This document shows, one piece after another, positions 32,681-33,813 of a DNA stretch of 33,813 nucleotides. How positions within the stretch are numbered: the stretch's first letter is position 1; the number at the start of each line of letters is the position of its first letter. The notes beneath the pieces were generated by a model. The model searched no databases, was not told the origin of the DNA, and saw only the letters and a program-made list of their open reading frames with translations. A program made the position numbers and the translations under genes. Source of the stretch: Singulisphaera sp. GP187 (lineage in GTDB: Bacteria; Planctomycetota; Phycisphaerae; Phycisphaerales; SM1A02); the NCBI GenBank assembly GCA_945888705.1, contig CAMDAQ010000014.1, positions 1-33,813 on the forward strand, read 5' to 3'.

Positions 32681-32971
32681 ATGTCACGAACGCAGTTCCT
32701 CTCCCTGATCGCGCTGAATACGGTGCTGCTGGCGGCCCTCGCGCTGGTCTCGCTCTCAGGCAGCGCCAGCGCGCAGCAGCGCCAGCGCGGCTCCTACATG
32801 CTGATCTCCAGCGGCGTGACCGGCACGCCCCTGTCGGTCGTCTACGTGATCGACGAAACCAATAATGAGCTCGTCGCCGTGGCTTGGGACGACGCCGGCA
32901 AGAAGATGAACTACGTCGGGTACCGCAACATCGCGGCCGACAGCATGCAGGCACGGAGGGGCGGACGATGA
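32681..32971 (+). CDS. Small exported protein, paralogue of the next gene
   Basis: The 96-residue protein has a clear signal peptide (about 1-30, ending 'SGSASAQQ'). The mature part is about 65 residues with strands: 'GSYMLISSGVTGTP', 'SVVYVIDETNNELVAVAWDD', and 'GKKMNYVGYRNIAADSMQ'. The start follows CAGGAGA seven bases upstream. The mature part resembles that of the next gene, so they look like an ancient tandem duplication. It overlaps the next gene as ATGA. I recognise no family. The strand pattern suggests a small beta domain. Deposition on or in the envelope is inferred from the signal peptide. Confidence 0.78.
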   Translation: MSRTQFLSLIALNTVLLAALALVSLSGSASAQQRQRGSYMLISSGVTGTPLSVVYVIDETNNELVAVAWDDAGKKMNYVGYRNIAADSMQARRGGR

Positions 32972-33303
32972 GCACCCGAAACGACAAGCAATCCATCGGC
33001 ACCGGCGCTGCGATCCTCTGGGCCACCGCGGTCCTCCTTGGCGCGCTCGTGATCATCCAAGCGGGCCGGCTCGAACAGCGCGCCTACGCCGACCAGGCCA
33101 ACAGCGGCCAGCAGGGCTACAGCGTGTGCTCGGCCACCACCGGCCAGGGAACGCCGTCCGAACCGATCGAGGCCGTCTACATCGTCGACAGCCGCGATGA
33201 AGTGCTGCTGGTCTACGCCATCGAGCGTTTCCAGGACTTCAAGGTGCAGCTACGGCACACCGAGAACCTTGGTGCACTCTTCGCCCGCGCCCGCGGGAAC
33301 TGA
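32968..33303 (+). CDS. Small membrane-anchored protein, paralogue of the preceding gene
   Basis: The 111-residue protein has a single N-terminal membrane helix (about 14-32) after a polar start, so it is probably an anchored protein rather than one with a cleaved signal peptide. The outer part has 'GYSVCSATTGQGTP', 'IEAVYIVDSRDEVLLVYAIE' and 'FKVQLRHTENLGALFAR', which align with the preceding protein ('GTP', 'VYVIDxxxxELVAVAW'). It is coupled to the previous gene by ATGA, with GGAGG 11 bases before the ATG, and deoC starts six bases after its stop. I recognise no family and cannot assign a function. Linkage to deoC is conspicuous but unexplained. Confidence 0.78.
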   Translation: MSTRNDKQSIGTGAAILWATAVLLGALVIIQAGRLEQRAYADQANSGQQGYSVCSATTGQGTPSEPIEAVYIVDSRDEVLLVYAIERFQDFKVQLRHTENLGALFARARGN

Positions 33304-33309
33304 GCCACG

Positions 33310-33813
33310 ATGCGCGTGGTCGACACGGTCACCGCCGTCGCGCGCGCGGCATCGTTCACCAAGCGATCGATCAAGAACGATTCCAAGCGCCAGGCCCTGC
33401 GCCTGGCGCTGTCCATGGTGGACCTGACCACCCTCGAAGGCAAGGATTCGCGCGAGAAGGTGCATGCGCTGTGCGCCAAGGCGTTGCGTCCCTACCACGG
33501 GCCCCTCGCCGATCCGCTGCCGTCGGTGGCTGCGGTCTGCGTCTACCCCTCGCGCGTGCGCGATGCATGCGAGGCCCTGCGAGGCTCCACGGTGAAGGTG
33601 GCCAGCGTCGCGACCGGCTTCCCGAGCGGGCAGTATCCACTCGATCTTCGCCTGGCCGATTGCGCGCGCGCCGTCGCCGACGGTGCCGACGAGATCGACA
33701 TGGTCATCACACGCGGCGCGTGGCTCGAAGGCCGCCATGCCGAGGTCGCGCAGGAGATCCGCGAGATCAAGCACGCCTGTGGATCGGCGCACCTCAAGAT
33801 CATCCTGGAGACC
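33310..33813 (+). CDS. deoC: Deoxyribose-phosphate aldolase, N-terminal part (cut by window end)
   Basis: The first 168 residues are visible. DeoC splits 2-deoxyribose-5-phosphate into glyceraldehyde-3-phosphate and acetaldehyde in deoxynucleoside breakdown. Marks are 'MVDLTTLEGKDSREKV' (36-51), 'VCVYPSRVRDACEAL' (75-89), 'VKVASVATGFPSGQ' (93-106), 'ADGADEIDMVI' (121-131) and 'AHLKIILET' (160-168). The longer N-terminal arm ('AVARAASFTKRSIKNDSKRQ') and 'DLTTLEG' put it with the longer DeoC type also found in animals. The Schiff-base lysine lies beyond the end of the window. It begins six bases after the stop of the small membrane-protein gene and is probably in the same transcript. Confidence 0.94.
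   Translation, partial: MRVVDTVTAVARAASFTKRSIKNDSKRQALRLALSMVDLTTLEGKDSREKVHALCAKALRPYHGPLADPLPSVAAVCVYPSRVRDACEALRGSTVKVASVATGFPSGQYPLDLRLADCARAVADGADEIDMVITRGAWLEGRHAEVAQEIREIKHACGSAHLKIILET

Overview
The window is high-GC, densely packed bacterial chromosome, most likely from a planctomycete of the class Phycisphaerae. The best taxonomic clue is the C-terminus of the FG-GAP protein at 1944-3632, which carries the paired 'DGADLGxLL' dockerin-like segments typical of secreted Phycisphaerales proteins. DUF1080 and SUMF1-type proteins, a GAP1-N2-like protein and a PA14-bearing fucosidase fit the same group. This assignment is inference from protein style; there is no rRNA in the window. I see no tRNA, CRISPR array, insertion sequence or prophage.

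Layout. 1-4571: the 3' end of gmd (GDP-mannose 4,6-dehydratase), then three minus-strand genes: a secreted IPT/TIG plus SUMF1 protein, a secreted FG-GAP/dockerin-like protein, and a cytoplasmic protein made of two copies of one ~83-residue unit. 4653-9002: a secreted GH29 alpha-L-fucosidase with accessory domains, a DHA2-type MFS transporter, and a convergent BDH2/2-keto-3-deoxy-L-fuconate-dehydrogenase-like SDR; together these suggest L-fucose use. 8999-11434: TlpA-like thioredoxin protein and an orphan ABC ATPase. 11461-16161: dciA-like gene, mnmE, yidC and a metallophosphoesterase. 16275-18834: lpdA, an intrinsic terminator and an EamA transporter. 18796-26176: a tight minus-strand operon of membrane protein, xylA, GAP1-N2-like membrane protein and a second membrane coiled-coil protein. 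26238-28229: YceI protein and parB. 28340-33813: STAS protein, beta-CASP nuclease, DUF1080 protein, metallo-beta-lactamase-fold hydrolase, three small exported/membrane proteins and the 5' part of deoC.

Two signals stand out. First, the last two genes of the xylA operon are a translationally coupled pair of membrane-anchored coiled-coil proteins. The first begins with what looks like the N-terminal domain (GAP1-N2) of GTPase-associated proteins from predicted NTP-dependent conflict systems, but no GTPase lies beside it. This is the best candidate for an undescribed system. Second, parB contains three near-identical palindromes (core GTTCCACGRGGAACA on the coding strand) that closely match the ParB-binding site parS. 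With dciA, mnmE and yidC nearby, this suggests an origin-proximal segment.

No stretch longer than 300 bases lacks a gene; the longest intergenic spaces are about 80-170 bases. Protein calls rest on motif recognition by eye, without database searches.
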